A stretch of DNA of 64,000 nucleotides from Medicago truncatula. Its lineage: Eukaryota > Streptophyta > Magnoliopsida > Fabales > Fabaceae. The notes beneath the pieces were generated by a model that was not told the DNA's origin, did no database searches, and worked only from the letters and a program-made list of their open reading frames with translations. Both the position numbers and the translations under genes were made by a program. Positions 45,718-59,816 of this stretch are shown piece after piece; position 1 is the first letter of the stretch, and the number at the start of each line of letters is the position of its first letter. The stretch covers positions 44,107,762 to 44,171,761 of the forward strand of contig NC_053042.1 of NCBI RefSeq assembly GCF_003473485.1. Reading direction: 5' to 3'.

Positions 45718-48700
45718 ATGGCGGAAGGAAACTCCGGCGCCGATATCCACCGTATACTCGCCGCCGTTAAATCCTCCGAGGCAAGTTACTTCCATTTCTC
45801 GCTTCAATTTTTCTACTCGTCAACTACCTTTTCATTCTCTTCACGAATTTTAGGGTTTCGCGCTAAAATTTCCACTTCGTTTTTCTTTCATTTTCGTTGC
45901 AGGTTGTTGAAGATCGTGTTCAATTGTTTACTGATCTAGGAAATTTAAGCTTGAAAGAAGCTTCAGAATCCGATCATGCTTCCGTCATGAATTGCCTTGT
46001 AGTATCCTTTCTTCATCTTCTTCAATGTTTGTTATGTTCTATGTCACTGATTATTGATGATTGTTAGATTAATTTTTTCAATTAATCAATTATTGGGATT
46101 CTGATTAATTTATCATTAAGCTTAGTTATTATTAAATTCTTTAGTTAATAATATTTTCAGTTCACACATTTTTTGCTGCTTAGTCAACTTGTGGCACTGA
46201 CACTTATGAGTGAAAGCATGTCCCGGTGTCCGACACCCAGCACATGCGATTATATTGAATTATGCCATTTTCTCAAAATTTTACCGATGTCCACATGTCA
46301 AGGCTTCATACTTATTTTACACAATATGTCAAACAAAATTTTTGTATATACTTTTTATTTTTTTGTTATTTTGCACGTCAAAGTAATTTTGCTCAGCACT
46401 GCCAAATAAAACTGATTTTATTGTTATTACCATTAAACTAATTTTGTACTTTGGCGTTTAGTTTACGCATAAGAAACTCTAAATGTATGCTTGGTAATAA
46501 AATGCTCAGAGTCAAATGTAAGTTTTCGACGGAATTCCGAACATATTTAGTAAGTAATTAATTACTGTAGAATTAACTCATTCAAAATAATTTACTCTGA
46601 AAGTAACCTACGCGACTACAGAGTCATCAAACCAAGAGTGTTTAGTTTATACATAATTGTAAATTTGTATGCAATCTTATTGTTTATGCATAATTGTAAA
46701 TTTCTAAATCAAGGTCTTAATCAAGGACAATTGTGTTGGCCTTTCTGAATTCGCGCATGCACGTGTGCACATGTAGGTGTGTGATGCACACTCATCCAAG
46801 ATAGTCGAGCAGTGAGATGACCATGTTTAGTAATTGGTGTGTACACATAAGAACAACATATACCGTTCATATGATATCTATTTGCAAGATTTGGCACAAC
46901 TTGACTTGAATTATGATACACTGAGTCAATCTTTTGATCTTCAAGATTAGTCTGAAACGAATTAGCACAAATTTGTTAGCTGTCAGTTTTAATTTCCTTC
47001 CTACTAATCCTAAGTAAGTAAGGCTGACATTATTGATGGTTGTCATCGGGGCTCAGGCTTGGAATGGTAATATTGCATGGAAACCAATCAATATATAAAT
47101 CTTAGATTGATGTTTGTTTAAGTGTTGTTAAAAAACGGCGCTGTAGCACTATTGGAGAGCAGAATTTGATCAAATTGCTACTGTTCCGTGATATGCAATT
47201 AAGTATAAAATATTGTGAAATAGCAGCTATAGCGGTGCCATGACACTGTTGCCGTCTTGCGTATTGGAATTTGGACAAATCTGAAATCTCTATTTTCCAC
47301 TTCGGCAATTGACAAAACTGGTTTAAGTTTAATGATAAGTAAGTGCCGAATTATTAAACAATGGTACTTGTATCCTATTTCAGTACTCTACTACCTGTTT
47401 GCATTGTTGCTTCCACCTTAACTGCAAGCTCGACCTATTGGGAAACTTTCACATGTTTGGATGTTACCCAATGCATGCTAAACAGAAGTATTCTACAGGT
47501 CGCCTTAAAAAACATAGATTTTAACCTACCTAGCTGTTTACTGCAAACTCTCATTCTTGGAGTCAAGGTATTTCTTTACTTGTGTGTTGTTTTTACTTTC
47601 TATTTATTCATATACATACTTCAACAAACTTTTATATCTCCTAACCTTTTCAGGAATATATATTCTTTCTGATTTCTGATTACACAATATTGTTAATTAG
47701 GCTAGTATATGGTCTGGCAAACATCTACAAATGACTCTTTTGTCGACAGAAGAATCTCAGGAAGATGAACACAGCTCTGTATTTTACCAGGTAGGAGTTT
47801 TTTCTTTGTATGGACTGAGATCTCAAATTGTCCTTGAACGGTTCTTATTCACACACAAAAGCTTTTACTTGGTCATATATGTATTTATTTGTATTTCCAC
47901 ATTTACTCTCAATCATTATTGTATATTTTCCTCTTGATTAGTGATTTGACATAAATATTCTCTCGTCTTAGACGTTAAAAAACACTTGTTGATTATGATA
48001 TATTCTAAGTAAATGAAAATGAACTTAAGATATCATATACCTTTGCTGGACAAATGTAAATGAAGTTATATTCTATATGCCTTATGTATATAGGAAACGA
48101 GATGATAATGTTTGTATCATGCTTCCCTATTATTTTTATTTTTTGTATGATTTCTTTTAATCATTCAGTACTGCAATATGCTCAAAAGTTAATATTTGTA
48201 TTATGACTCGGTTATTTCATTTAAGTGATGAGTTAGCTGTGATTCCTGTTGCCTCCCATTTTAAATTATACCAATGCTGTTTTCTTCTATCTAACTTATG
48301 AAGCAATAACTCATAAGTATTAGCTTGCAAACTCAGAGAAAAGGGAAATTATATTTTTGAATATTCTCTATTCTGAATTCCGAATTCTGAATATGTAGAT
48401 TCATATCACAAGAAATTATACAACTACCAACCTTCACTCACTTAAACGCTAACATACACCCTCTGTATCTGACTTTAAAAATAGGTACTACAAACAGTGC
48501 TTATTTGGCACTTCAAGAACTAATTCTTTAGTGTTTACGAGGCACTTTCATGCTCTTTAGAGCAGCTAACCCAAGCTAAAACTAAAGCTAGTATACATTA
48601 CTCATACAACGAGTCATGTCATGATTATTTATCCATGGTCGTAATGCGCGTCAGCTTCAGCTTCAAATTTTTCCGGACATCCTAAATTTTCTTGCTGTGT

Positions 48701-51700
48701 ATGATTTCTTGCTAGGAAATTTCCATTGATGATCATCTCAGTCTGTTGGTGAGTCTCCTTCCTTGGTTATGCTGTGCAACATTCCAGCCAGCTCACTGGG
48801 TTGATGATCATTCCTATTGATTTGCTGAGTTGTCTTCCGAGCATTACTCATGTTTCGAACATCTCCAACATTCTTGAGTTGTCTTTCTAGCCATGTTTTG
48901 TGGAGCCTATATTAATTTTTCTTTAAAGATCTATTTGTAACAAGCTTAAAGCTTCAGCTTGAGCAGAAGTTTTAGAATATATGAAAAATGTCTCATAATA
49001 TTTGGGTTCTATCTCAGTAATTTAGAATATATTGGATTATCTCTTATGGTTAATTCCCATATTTCTTCACACTTAATATTTTTTCCGTATTTAATAAGGA
49101 TCTGGGGTGTAGTTTTACTACAAATAATAATGGATAGTGCTTGGTCTCTTATATCAAACCACAATCAGTCAATCACAATTTAAAATCATTATTCTTTCTC
49201 ATCACTTCTAACTTATCTAAAATCCCTCTAATCTCAGCAAATATGAATAGAATGGTCCAAAGTGTCGACAAATTTTCTAATGTGGGATGGTTTGTTAAAT
49301 GGTGGCCATTGATTTGAGAGTTTTGCAAAGGTCATTCAGGAACCTGCGTGTTTGTTGGGCTAAACATTGATTTTAGTGACATCATATTTTACCTGAATCA
49401 TTTATATTTATGTCCTGCAGCTTCTTTTGGAGATCCTAAGATTTTCAGCATCAACTTTTTCAGCCTTGTTGAAATTCACCGATATTAGTAACAAGGAATT
49501 GATGAACAATGTTGAAATTTTCACTATAGAAGTGTTAAATCTAACTAAAGATTCTATATCTGAAGCCAAGGTAATATTTTTCTTCCTGTGTATGAAACTT
49601 GACAATTGGAGGACATAATTTTTATTATTGTCATTATATGATCTAGGATTTAATTTTTATCTACTGTAAGATATTTTTCCTTTTTGGTTACATCATCTCT
49701 AAATCATGTATTTCTATTTTCCACATTATTTGAAGTGTCCGACTTTGATAACCGCTTAAATATCAAACCTGTTTGTGGATACATGACTGAGTAGAGATGT
49801 ACCAAAACATCAATTGAGAATCAAAATTGAACCCCAGTGATTTATCAGTCCTTTGAGGTACCACTGATATTTTGAGACCTGTGGTCTTCCGGATTCCAAT
49901 TAAGTCCTTGAATGTTTAAATTTATCATTTCATTATTTTTAGTCGTGTGATAGTTAATGCTAGGTAGCAAGAGTAAAACAAATGTGCCAATGATGAAATT
50001 TCTCCCATTCATTTCATATTTACACTGCAAGATTTTGTATGTGTTGCTAAGCATGGTTCTTTTTTTATCCTAAGCAGAAAATTCAATCATTTGGATCAGA
50101 GATATTAAAGGCCACACACACGGTCATTGATGTTGTTGTAAAGCTATGCAAGGTGCGTTCTGAATTAATAAACTGGGAGGCTTGTGATGAAAAACAGTCA
50201 AGGTTTGACAAACCTATTCATGTTGTCCATGCTATCAACATAACAAAATACACAATAGAAAAGCTGTCTCAAATTGGTGTTCTTGCTGCGAATGATGGTG
50301 GCAGTTTAGTCAATATTCTTAGTATCTCCTGGAAAGGTGTTGTTTCTTTGCTTCAAATTGGTGGGGGGCATCTTACAGAAGTGGATATAGCAAATATAGT
50401 GGTATCTTTGCTTGTATTAATAGCCGAGCCTTTGAAATGTGCTGCTGAGGTTTGGTCATCATCACTGAATGAAACTATTTCTGTAACTGAAGCTAAAAGG
50501 ATATTTGTGCCAGTGAAATTTTACCTGATCAATGCAGTTAAAATATGCTCACTGTATCCTCATCAGACCTACACGGTGTACAGGGAGATCGCACATTGCA
50601 TTCTCACTATCACTTCATTTTGGATTTTAGCAAATAATGAAAATCTTCTGAAAAATGCATCAGCAGTGATAGCGGAGCTATTGGAGGAAACAACCTTGGA
50701 TTTGGTGTTGTCTTTGCTAATATCTGATAAACTAAAACTGGAACAGAAGCTTGAGGTAATGGAATGGCTATTTGTTAATGAAGATTCTCATTCTGGCCTT
50801 GATTGTCCAACATTAGCTGCTTGTAACTTTACATTGGTTAACAAAATATTTTTAAGTAGCTGTGAAGACATAAGCCGATCAAGAGTACTAATGCTTGGCC
50901 GAGTTGTTTTGTTTATTAACTTCCTTAAATATTCTCTCAAGCTTGATGAGGATGTGAAAGTAGCGATCACTCAGAAGCTTAATTGGTTTTTGGATGTTTT
51001 AGTTGAGGAAGATGTATATTCTTGTATGCTTGTTTTGCAACTTCCATCATTATCTGGCTCTGGAAAAACAGCTGAACTGGTGTGGCAGCCTATGTTTACT
51101 CTCCTCTTGCAAGCATTCAAAACCTTCATGATAGTGATCTCTTCAAGTACAGCTTGGAGTGAGTTGCAGTCCTTCTTACTTGAGAACTTCTTTCATCCTC
51201 ACTTCCTTTGTTGGGAGATTGTGATGCAATGCTGGTGCTTTGTACTGCAATATGCTGAAACACAAATGGCAAACAACATAATTAGCAAACTATGTTCATT
51301 ACTTAAGCTGTTGGGATCCTCCGACTCAGTTTTCCTTCCTCATTCTTCCTTCAGGAAATTGACAAGATCATTTTGCTTGCTTCTAACCTGTTGTGAAAAA
51401 TCAGTGGTTGAAGAGGTGTTTATGTCAATTGTTGGTGATCGGAGATCACACTTGTCACAAATATTGTGTTTGGCTCTGTTCATTGAAGGGTTTTCGCTTG
51501 ATTTGCTGTCTGATGAGTTCAGAAAAACTTCCATTCAAACAATTATATCTGATTATTTTGACTTCATCGACAACTTTAATGAAGCTTCATTGACGGCATG
51601 CTCCTCCAGTTTGTTTGGCATTCCAGTTTTTATTCTCTCTGCTTCTTTGCAATCTTCTTTGCAATCAATGTAAGTAATTTGGTTGTTATATCCATTATTA

Positions 51701-52984
51701 TATGCCTATTTATATATATAATTTTATTTCCTATTAATTACTGTTGATCACTTTGTCATTGTTAATCGTAGTCTTCTTACAGCATCCTCACACAATTCTT
51801 ATGATCAGTTTGTCATAAATTTATTCTGCTTCTTTATATCAAAGACTCCTAAATCTTGGAAGCAAAAATCAGCATCGAGTTTGATCTCCCTCCCACATGC
51901 ATATGTTTTAATTTTGGACTTGGATTTCATTCATTTTAACCTGATTTTTTATATCCCTTCACTGAACCAGAATTATCATTCTGATTCCAACCTTAAGAAT
52001 AGTGTTCCCATTTTATGCAGCAAGGAAAGACTACCTGAGATTGATGCAAGGGCCATAAAGTTTTTGGTTTCAATTAGTTCTAACTACAAAAGTACTGTTG
52101 ACAAAGAAATAAAGGACCATTCTCTTCGGCTTTTTGGTGAAATTCTAGTGATCATTTCATATCTGGAACATCTATACAAATCGAATGATATTGAACAGGC
52201 CATAATACAGATTGAAAATATCTTTATCACTGAGCCTCCAGTCCTTTTGTACAAATGCAAACCACATTTGGCTCAGTTCCTCACTGGACTTGTTCACATG
52301 GAATTTTCAGAAAGTGACGATGGTGATGCAAAAAGTCGTGCTGCATGGGAATTATTTCACTTGATCTTGACAGAGCGACACTGGGCATTCACACATTTAG
52401 CATTAACTGCATTTGGATATTTTGCTGCTCACACAACTTGCTGTCAGCTATGGAGATTTCTTCCACCAGATGCAGCACTTTCATATGATATAATTTCAGG
52501 AACAGAGACAACTAAGGAGAGATTTTATGCTGAGCTTAGAGAATTTCTTAATAAGCAAAATGCTCTTCTAACAGTTGCACCAAGTCCTGAACAGCTTGAG
52601 CTGCTACGACGAGAAGGTCTTATGCTTAAGCAGATGATCCATAACATTTCAGTCAATGCTGAAAGGAGAGATGGATGTGAGAACATGGAAATTGATGACA
52701 AGAACCAATTAAATAGCATGGAAGTTGATGACATGAACCAAACAAATAAAAAAAGGAAACTTCCAGCAGGAATTAGCAAAGGAGTGGAATTGCTGAAAAA
52801 CGGTTTGAAGATTATTGGTGACGGTCTTTCAGAGTGGCAGCTTAATCAGTTTGAAACCAATGAACTGCATGTCAAGTATTCTGCTCAGTTTTCTCGACTT
52901 GAAGATGCAATTACTCACTTCGAGGAATTGGCTGGGAGTGGCGAGGTATGTTTATCTCCTATTCAGAGCAATTTGCGAGGTTGA
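45718..52984 (+). CDS. Probable FLIP/FIRRM-type (DUF4487) protein
   Basis: Exons: 45718-45780 (start MAEGNSGADIHRILAAVKSS), 45903-45998 (end uncertain), about 47390-47567, 47701-47790, 49421-49570, 50078-51669 and 52021-52984. From exon 4 on, the frame is continuous. Total is about 980 aa. The protein is helical throughout, without catalytic motifs. Segments such as CLDVTQCMLN, FVPVKFYLINAVKICSLYP, WELFHLILTERHWAFTHLAL and QLWRFLPPDAALSYD look like the plant orthologue of FIDGETIN-LIKE-1-interacting protein, a nuclear partner of FIGL1 that limits crossovers by acting on RAD51/DMC1. That identity is from memory and moderate. A basic KKRKL motif sits near the C-terminus (52748-52762). Intron 1 is GC-AG (donor GAG/GCAAGT). 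The exon 2-3 junction could not be fixed. Confidence 0.65.
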
Positions 52985-53728
52985 TTACCCTTTGATGTAT
53001 GTTTTAAAGTAAAGAAATCTAATATATCAACTAGTATACTGTATGATACTGAAGTGCCAGATGTTCAGTAAAATTTAATTCCCTCTTGTATTGATTCTGA
53101 TACATCAAAAAATATATTGTAGAGATTTATTTAGCATTTATGTAGCAACTACTCCCGCCATTCCTAAACTTTTGATGTTTTTAAGTTCATTGCACATATT
53201 AAAAAATAATAAATAAATATATATTTGGACTATAACATTCTTATTTAACCTCTTCCTAGTTTTTGTCATTAATTTTATTGCAGATTTCTTATTTCTCTCT
53301 TCAATTAAGGTTATAAATGGAAAAGTACATCAATTAGACATTGAAATTTTAAATCATCAGTGGTTTTGAAACTAAAACAAATGCTAAAACATCATGATTC
53401 GTACATCATAGAAAAAAGGTAATATTTAAACTTTCAACATCTCTGATGAAATTACAAGGTAGCAATCATCAGTGGTTTTCTTATTTCCGCTTATAAGGTA
53501 GCAATCAAGTACTAAAAATAAGATAGTAATCAACTAAACTTTTACTTTATTAGACGTTTGGTCCTTACTTTCAACATTGAAAGAAGTGAAATCATTTTAA
53601 ACTCTGATTATTGACGTACAAAGACAACATTAAGCAAGCTATTAGTAACATCAAGAAATGCACATGACAAGATGACCCATGAAGATACAAATGCTTTGTA
53701 TACCAAATTCATAAAAGCCATAATTTTC
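52985..53728. other. Intergenic, convergent 3' ends
   Basis: 3' UTR of the plus-strand gene and of the minus-strand GST. ACTCCCGCCATTCCTAAAC near 53151 resembles a decayed Stowaway end. No gene. Confidence 0.5.
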
Positions 53729-55130
<1,402 letters not shown>

Positions 55131-55262
55131 TTTTTATAGATAGACGAAATTACAAAACCATTATAAATTCACACACACAAATGAAGGTATCGGGGTTCGA
55201 ACTCCGATCATAACATCCGCCTAACAATTTCGGCATTTTTCTAGTTGAACTAAGGCTTCTGG
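55131..55262 (-). mobile_element. SINE-like repeat, same family as 1836-1958
   Basis: The minus strand has TTAGTTCAACTAGAAAAATG (A-box region), GAGTTCGAACCCCGATACC (B box) and TGTGTGTGTGAATTTATAAT, matching the copy near 1840. Confidence 0.6.
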
Positions 55263-55586
55263 ATGCAACACTATATTATTATTTATTGAGTAAAAAGAAA
55301 ACAAGCATTATTTTTTGTATATTCAGAATCGGTGTTGTAAGTGCTTGCATCACTAACAGATAAATACGCATGTGTACGCACTATTCGGTGTACGTGAGTT
55401 TGTCCTTTATGATAGTAGTAATATGGGACATGCTAACGAATGTCATAATGACATTTGTTAAGAATTTCAAAATGAAAATAATTTTAAATTCTATAAAGAC
55501 AAAATTATTTTTTGATTTTAAATATAGTATTGAATGCACTATTCTCTAAACAAAATTTATTTTTAGACTTTTTAACTAGTATTTAA

Positions 55587-56001
55587 GAGCATCTTGCATT
55601 GGTAGTAAAGTACAGGATCTTTAAATGAGTTCTACGTGTAGATGTCATTTATTTATAATTTTTAAATAAAAATAACTATTAAGAATTCAATAACTTCAAT
55701 GGTATTAAACTAAAAATAGTCCTTAAATAGGTGCACTAATATGTATTTTAACATGTGCAGTTAGAAAATAAATAAAAAGAAATTGAAAAGATAAATAATC
55801 ACATGAATTTGAGATGGTGAAGCCAACTTTTATATATTTTATTTCCTATTTTAATCGTGAGATCCGTCACTTGCTAAAGAGAGAGTTCTTATATAGTTGT
55901 CGGTAATTAATAAGTACTCACTTTTTTCTTCATGAAACGGGAGTTCTTAATTAGCTGAAGTCCTTATTAAATAAATGATTCTATATTGAAGATGATCTAA
56001 G
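55587..56001. mobile_element. MITE-like element related to 15161-15674
   Basis: Inverted ends AGAGCATCTTGCATTGGTAG and (other strand) TTAGATCATCTTCAATATAG. Internal TGAGATCCGTCACTTGC resembles the GGGTCCCGC-type centre of its relative. Boundaries are approximate. Confidence 0.5.
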
Positions 56002-56590
56002 AACATTTGTTAGCATTTTCTATAAAAAAAAAAAAAAATCTTTTATGGTAGTATTGGTTTTAAGGGAGGGATATTAGGCCCTCCACGGTATTGTTTAAAA
56101 AAAAAAGGTCTTATCAAAAAATAAAAATTAAAGAAATAAAAAAATGTATATGTTGTATAGAAAATCATATATTTATTATTTTGACCAATTTAAACTTATA
56201 TTTTTAAGATAAAATATTCCTTTATGGATTTTTTAAGCAATATCTTTAGAGTATTTGTTAACTTGATATTGTTTGATTTATCGTTTTCAATTAAAGTGTA
56301 AATATGTATCTGAGTGTAGTCCGTATAGAAACTTAAGCGTGCGTATCATTAATTTTACTTTTAGATGAGTCAAATTAATGTTGACTTGTTAAGATGTTTT
56401 CCAGTAGAATTGTGCAATAGTATCTACCAACAACAAAAAAAAAAAAGAATTGTGCAATAGAAATAAGATTAAAAAGAGAATTAAATTACTCTGTAATTGG
56501 AGCCAACTTTGTTACTCTAGGTTTACTCAAATGATTTCTTGCCTTTATCCATGTCTTTTGTTCATTGCATGTAGTGAGAATAATGCTACA
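56002..56590. other. AT-rich spacer, no gene seen
   Basis: A short duplication of GAATTGTGCAATAG (56407-56461) is the only structure noted. Confidence 0.5.
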
Positions 56591-56596
56591 ACTTAG

Positions 56597-56815
56597 GTAA
56601 ATTTTGGGTTAAGATCCTCTTCATTTATGTGTTTCTTCATTTCTTTAATTTGGAGAGATAAAAGACACATAAAATCTTGAAAAAAAGTAAAATATAACTA
56701 ATGATGGTGGAACCCACTTAGTGGTGGGACCCACCATCTATTTTTGTGTCTATCTCTCCAATTTGCAAAACTCCATTTATTTTGCCAAATGGAGAGGATC
56801 TTCGCCCGTAAATTC
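56597..56815. mobile_element. MITE with imperfect inverted ends and central hairpin
   Basis: Ends AAGATCCTCTTCATTTATG and AATGGAGAGGATCTTCG are inverted. The centre holds GATGGTGGAACCCAC / GTGGGACCCACCATC. Confidence 0.6.
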
Positions 56816-57066
56816 TACGGATAAGGTCTAGCATTAACGGTAAGGTACTGCCGGTTGGAAGGGTTAAATGCACGTTTATTGTGAAGTTGGAATTTCTAGT
56901 TTCTCATTCCACCACTAAACACTGTATTAGGATGTGGTTTTTCCAGCTGCCGTGGATTTAAAACTCTAAACCAAACACACATAGGTGAGTTACAAAAGGA
57001 TGGCTCTAGATTTATTCCATGGTGACTAGGTAAGGTTGTAAAAATTCTTCTTTTTGATCTATTCAA

Positions 57067-57224
57067 AAAGAGTTATGTTATTTGAACATCTATTTAGATG
57101 ATAACTTTTGATATAACCAAAATTTTACAAAACAATAGAGAGAATAAGTAAAATCATAATGTGAGTATGAGAGAGAAAATTATCACAAAAATTATGAAAA
57201 AAAGTGTTGTTCAAATATCATTTC
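57067..57224. mobile_element. Small MITE related to 45250-45412
   Basis: Starts TATGTTATTTGAACATC and ends GTTGTTCAAATATCATTTC. Shares GTGAGTATGAGAGAGAAAAT. Confidence 0.6.
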
Positions 57225-57277
57225 TCATTCAGAAAATGTCATTCAGCCACTTGGACTTGACTAGTATTAAGGATGCA

Positions 57278-57427
57278 CTTCCTCCGTTTTTAAATATAAG
57301 CAAATTTTACTTTATAGGTTCATTCAATTAATGATGTACAATATGTGGTTTATAACATGAACTACATACATCATTAATTGAATGAATCTAAAAAGTAAAA
57401 TTTGTTTATATTTAAAAACGGAGGGAG
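57278..57427. mobile_element. Stowaway (Tc1/mariner-type) MITE
   Basis: An almost perfect foldback of about 150 bp: CTTCCTCCGTTTTTAAATAT against the reverse complement of AAACGGAGGGAG, with TA after the right end. It truncates the Gypsy relic beside it. Confidence 0.85.
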
Positions 57428-57430
57428 TAT

Positions 57431-57840
57431 AATGAATCCAGACCCACTCCAACACATTTAAACCGGTATCCATTTGTGTGCCACGGTTGGACCTCAACAT
57501 CATTTTTAATGTTATCTTTTGAGTTATTAGAGGAAGTCCCATTGGGGCATAGTAATGCAAGGCATTGTGGCTGTTCATGAACACGAGACAAAGTATCGGC
57601 CACTCGATTTTTTGAACCCCAGATTTATAGATGATCTTATGAGAGTACCCCAATAACTTGGTCAATTAGATTTATTGCTCCGGAGTTTGGATTACTTGGG
57701 TCATGAGTTCGCAAACTGTGTTGATCTGTATGGATCACGAGTTTGCAGCCTAATAGGTAAGACCTCCATTTCTTAACACTACCAATGTGATGAGTGATGA
57801 CACATAATTCCTTAATATAAGTGGATGCATTTAGCATCTT
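57431..57840 (-). pseudogene. Ty3/Gypsy RNase H fragment
   Basis: The minus strand reads STYIKELCVITHHIGSVKKW, RSYLLGCKLVIHTDQHSLR, then (other frames) LLGYSHKIIYKSG and VADTLSRVHEQP, the classic Gypsy RNase H run ending in ADxLSR. Frameshifts and stops make it a relic. Confidence 0.85.
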
Positions 57841-58216
57841 TTGGTAAAATTTTATGTTGTAATCTAAGATTCAAAATTTGAACCGAAAAACGAATCGACA
57901 AGACTTCTAAGTCGTGACCTAAACTGTTGTTCAACCAGATAATTGATAAATGAATAAATAATTTTTTTTAATTTGATAATTAAATGTAGAAGGACAAGTT
58001 AAAGCTACTATTAAACTTGTTTAAAGTTAAAGCAGCTATTATTAACATAAAAAATACACATTACAAGATGACCCACGAAGATACAAATACTTTATCATGA
58101 GACGACATACGTCGTCGTTGGTGTTTTAAAATTTTATTAAGTATTAATTTATGGTGGACGCTTCATATTAGAATTTTTCATGTTTCACATATAAATTCAT
58201 AAAAGTCATAGTTTTC
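57841..58216. other. Spacer and probable 3' UTR of GST 2
   Basis: 58040-58100 (ATTACAAGATGACCCACGAAG) matches the 3' flank of GST 1 near 53665, showing that the duplication includes downstream sequence. Confidence 0.6.
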
Positions 58217-59816
58217 TTAAGAAGATGCCATTATTTTTTCAATTAGAGGCCTTACATAAGCCACAAACTTCTCTTGCTCAGGGGTGTTTTCTTTGATGAT
58301 TGGAACATCCTTGAAATTATTAAACCATAAATGCAAACGGGGGAATCTCTCACTTTTTAAGATCTTCACTTCAAACATATCTTCTTGAACCTCAATAAAT
58401 TTGACAAAGGATCCAAGAGCTATGTCTACAATGTTAATGGTTTCTCCCCCATAGAACTTATTATGATCATCCAAGCACTGGTCCTCAACAACTTTGAGTC
58501 GCTCCGATAAATTCTCCCTGGACTTTTCTCGTTCTTCACCTTTAATTATGCTTCGATGGAACGCCCGAATTGCCGAAAACTTCAAGTATTGATCCCAATA
58601 TTATTGTTAGTTTGAATCAAGATAGAAGGTAAAATATAAAGTTTTTTTTTTTGAAGCAGGTAAAATATATTTGTTATAGTCCAATGATTTTCTATAGTAA
58701 GGGAGAGGTAAAACAAATTTTAATATATGAGATTTTTTTTGTGCATATGAGACCTTTTTGTTTATTAAATCTAATGAAAAATAACTTTTTGTTTGTGCTT
58801 AAAATGAAGGTTTTAGAAGTCTTACTCTTGATTGGTCTTGAATATAGTTATAAATAGGCAAAACTACAACATGAATCCTTTAACTCAATTTAAAGTTTTT
58901 TTTTTAGCAACTCAGTCTAAAGGTTTAAAAAGGTCGTTTATATGTTTTTTTCCATGTCAAGCTGGTCATTTATGTTCAAAAACTTCATTGGTATTTAACC
59001 AAACTTCATTTTTGATATATGTATGTTATCAAAACTTTTACGAAACCATTCAAAGAGATTAATTACATCTTCATTTTATCAATACAACATCTAAAATACA
59101 TCATAACGGCTACTACAATATCAAAATTAGCATGATATATTTTAATTTTTTATCCAAGATTGTGATCTTGTTATCAACTAGAGTCCAATTTTAGTGTTGA
59201 GTGTGGAACATTCTTAATAGTATATATTCAAAGACCATGTAGACAATGGTAAATAAGTGGAATAAGAATGAAAGTTAAGTCACTAGTGTAAGTATTTTTA
59301 AAGATAAATGACTAATTTGATATGGAAAAAGAAAAATGATTTGTTTGGAACTTTAAATTAAGTTAAATGACTTATGGGTAGATTTGCCTAGAAAACGAGT
59401 GGAACATGTATTGTGCAAGTGCAGTTTCATGATCACGATGAAAAGGCTAGAAATAAAAAATAAAAAAAAGTATACAAATATGATGATTAGGTTTTGAAAT
59501 TTGTTACCATATCATCAATATATTTAACCCAAAATCGGGCTTGAGCTCTAGCATAAGGATCAGCAGGAAGCAATGAATTTTGTGGCCATATCTCATCAAT
59601 GTATTCAACAATAATCATGGACTCACATATGGGTTTTCCATCATGAACCAGCACTGGAGTTTTTTTGTGTATTGGGTTATATTGAAGAAGTTGAGGAGTC
59701 CTATTGAAGTGATCTTCTTCTATACTATCATACGGTATACCCTTCAGATTTAGGGTCCATACCACCCTTAAAGTGAAAGGACTATACCAAGATCCATGTA
59801 GTTTTATCTCTGCCAT
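58217..59816 (-). CDS. Tau-class glutathione S-transferase 2
   Basis: Exons 59508-59816 and 58217-58579 give a 223-aa protein closely similar to GST 1. The start [18 protein letters not shown] keeps the catalytic Ser of YSPFT, KKTPVL and [17 protein letters not shown]. The C-terminal domain has [20 protein letters not shown] and ends EKIMASS. Five codons further upstream are open to another ATG ([11 protein letters not shown]), but family alignment favours MAEIK. The intron is 928 bp against 195 bp in GST 1 because a MITE lies inside it. The acceptor is AAG/TTTTCGG rather than CAG in GST 1, which may weaken splicing. Substrate unknown. Confidence 0.9.
58855..59390. mobile_element. MITE with about 50-bp TIRs inside the GST 2 intron
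   Basis: The left end TAGGCAAAACTACAACATGA and, on the other strand at the right end, TAGGCAAATCTACCCATAAG both continue into TTTAACT(C/T)AATTTAAAGTT. Absent from the GST 1 intron. About 536 bp, non-coding. Confidence 0.7.

Noticed and set aside
48360-48960. Possible extra exon or inserted element in the FLIP-like gene's large intron
   Set aside because: No frame-compatible splice sites or recognisable repeat ends; left as intron sequence.
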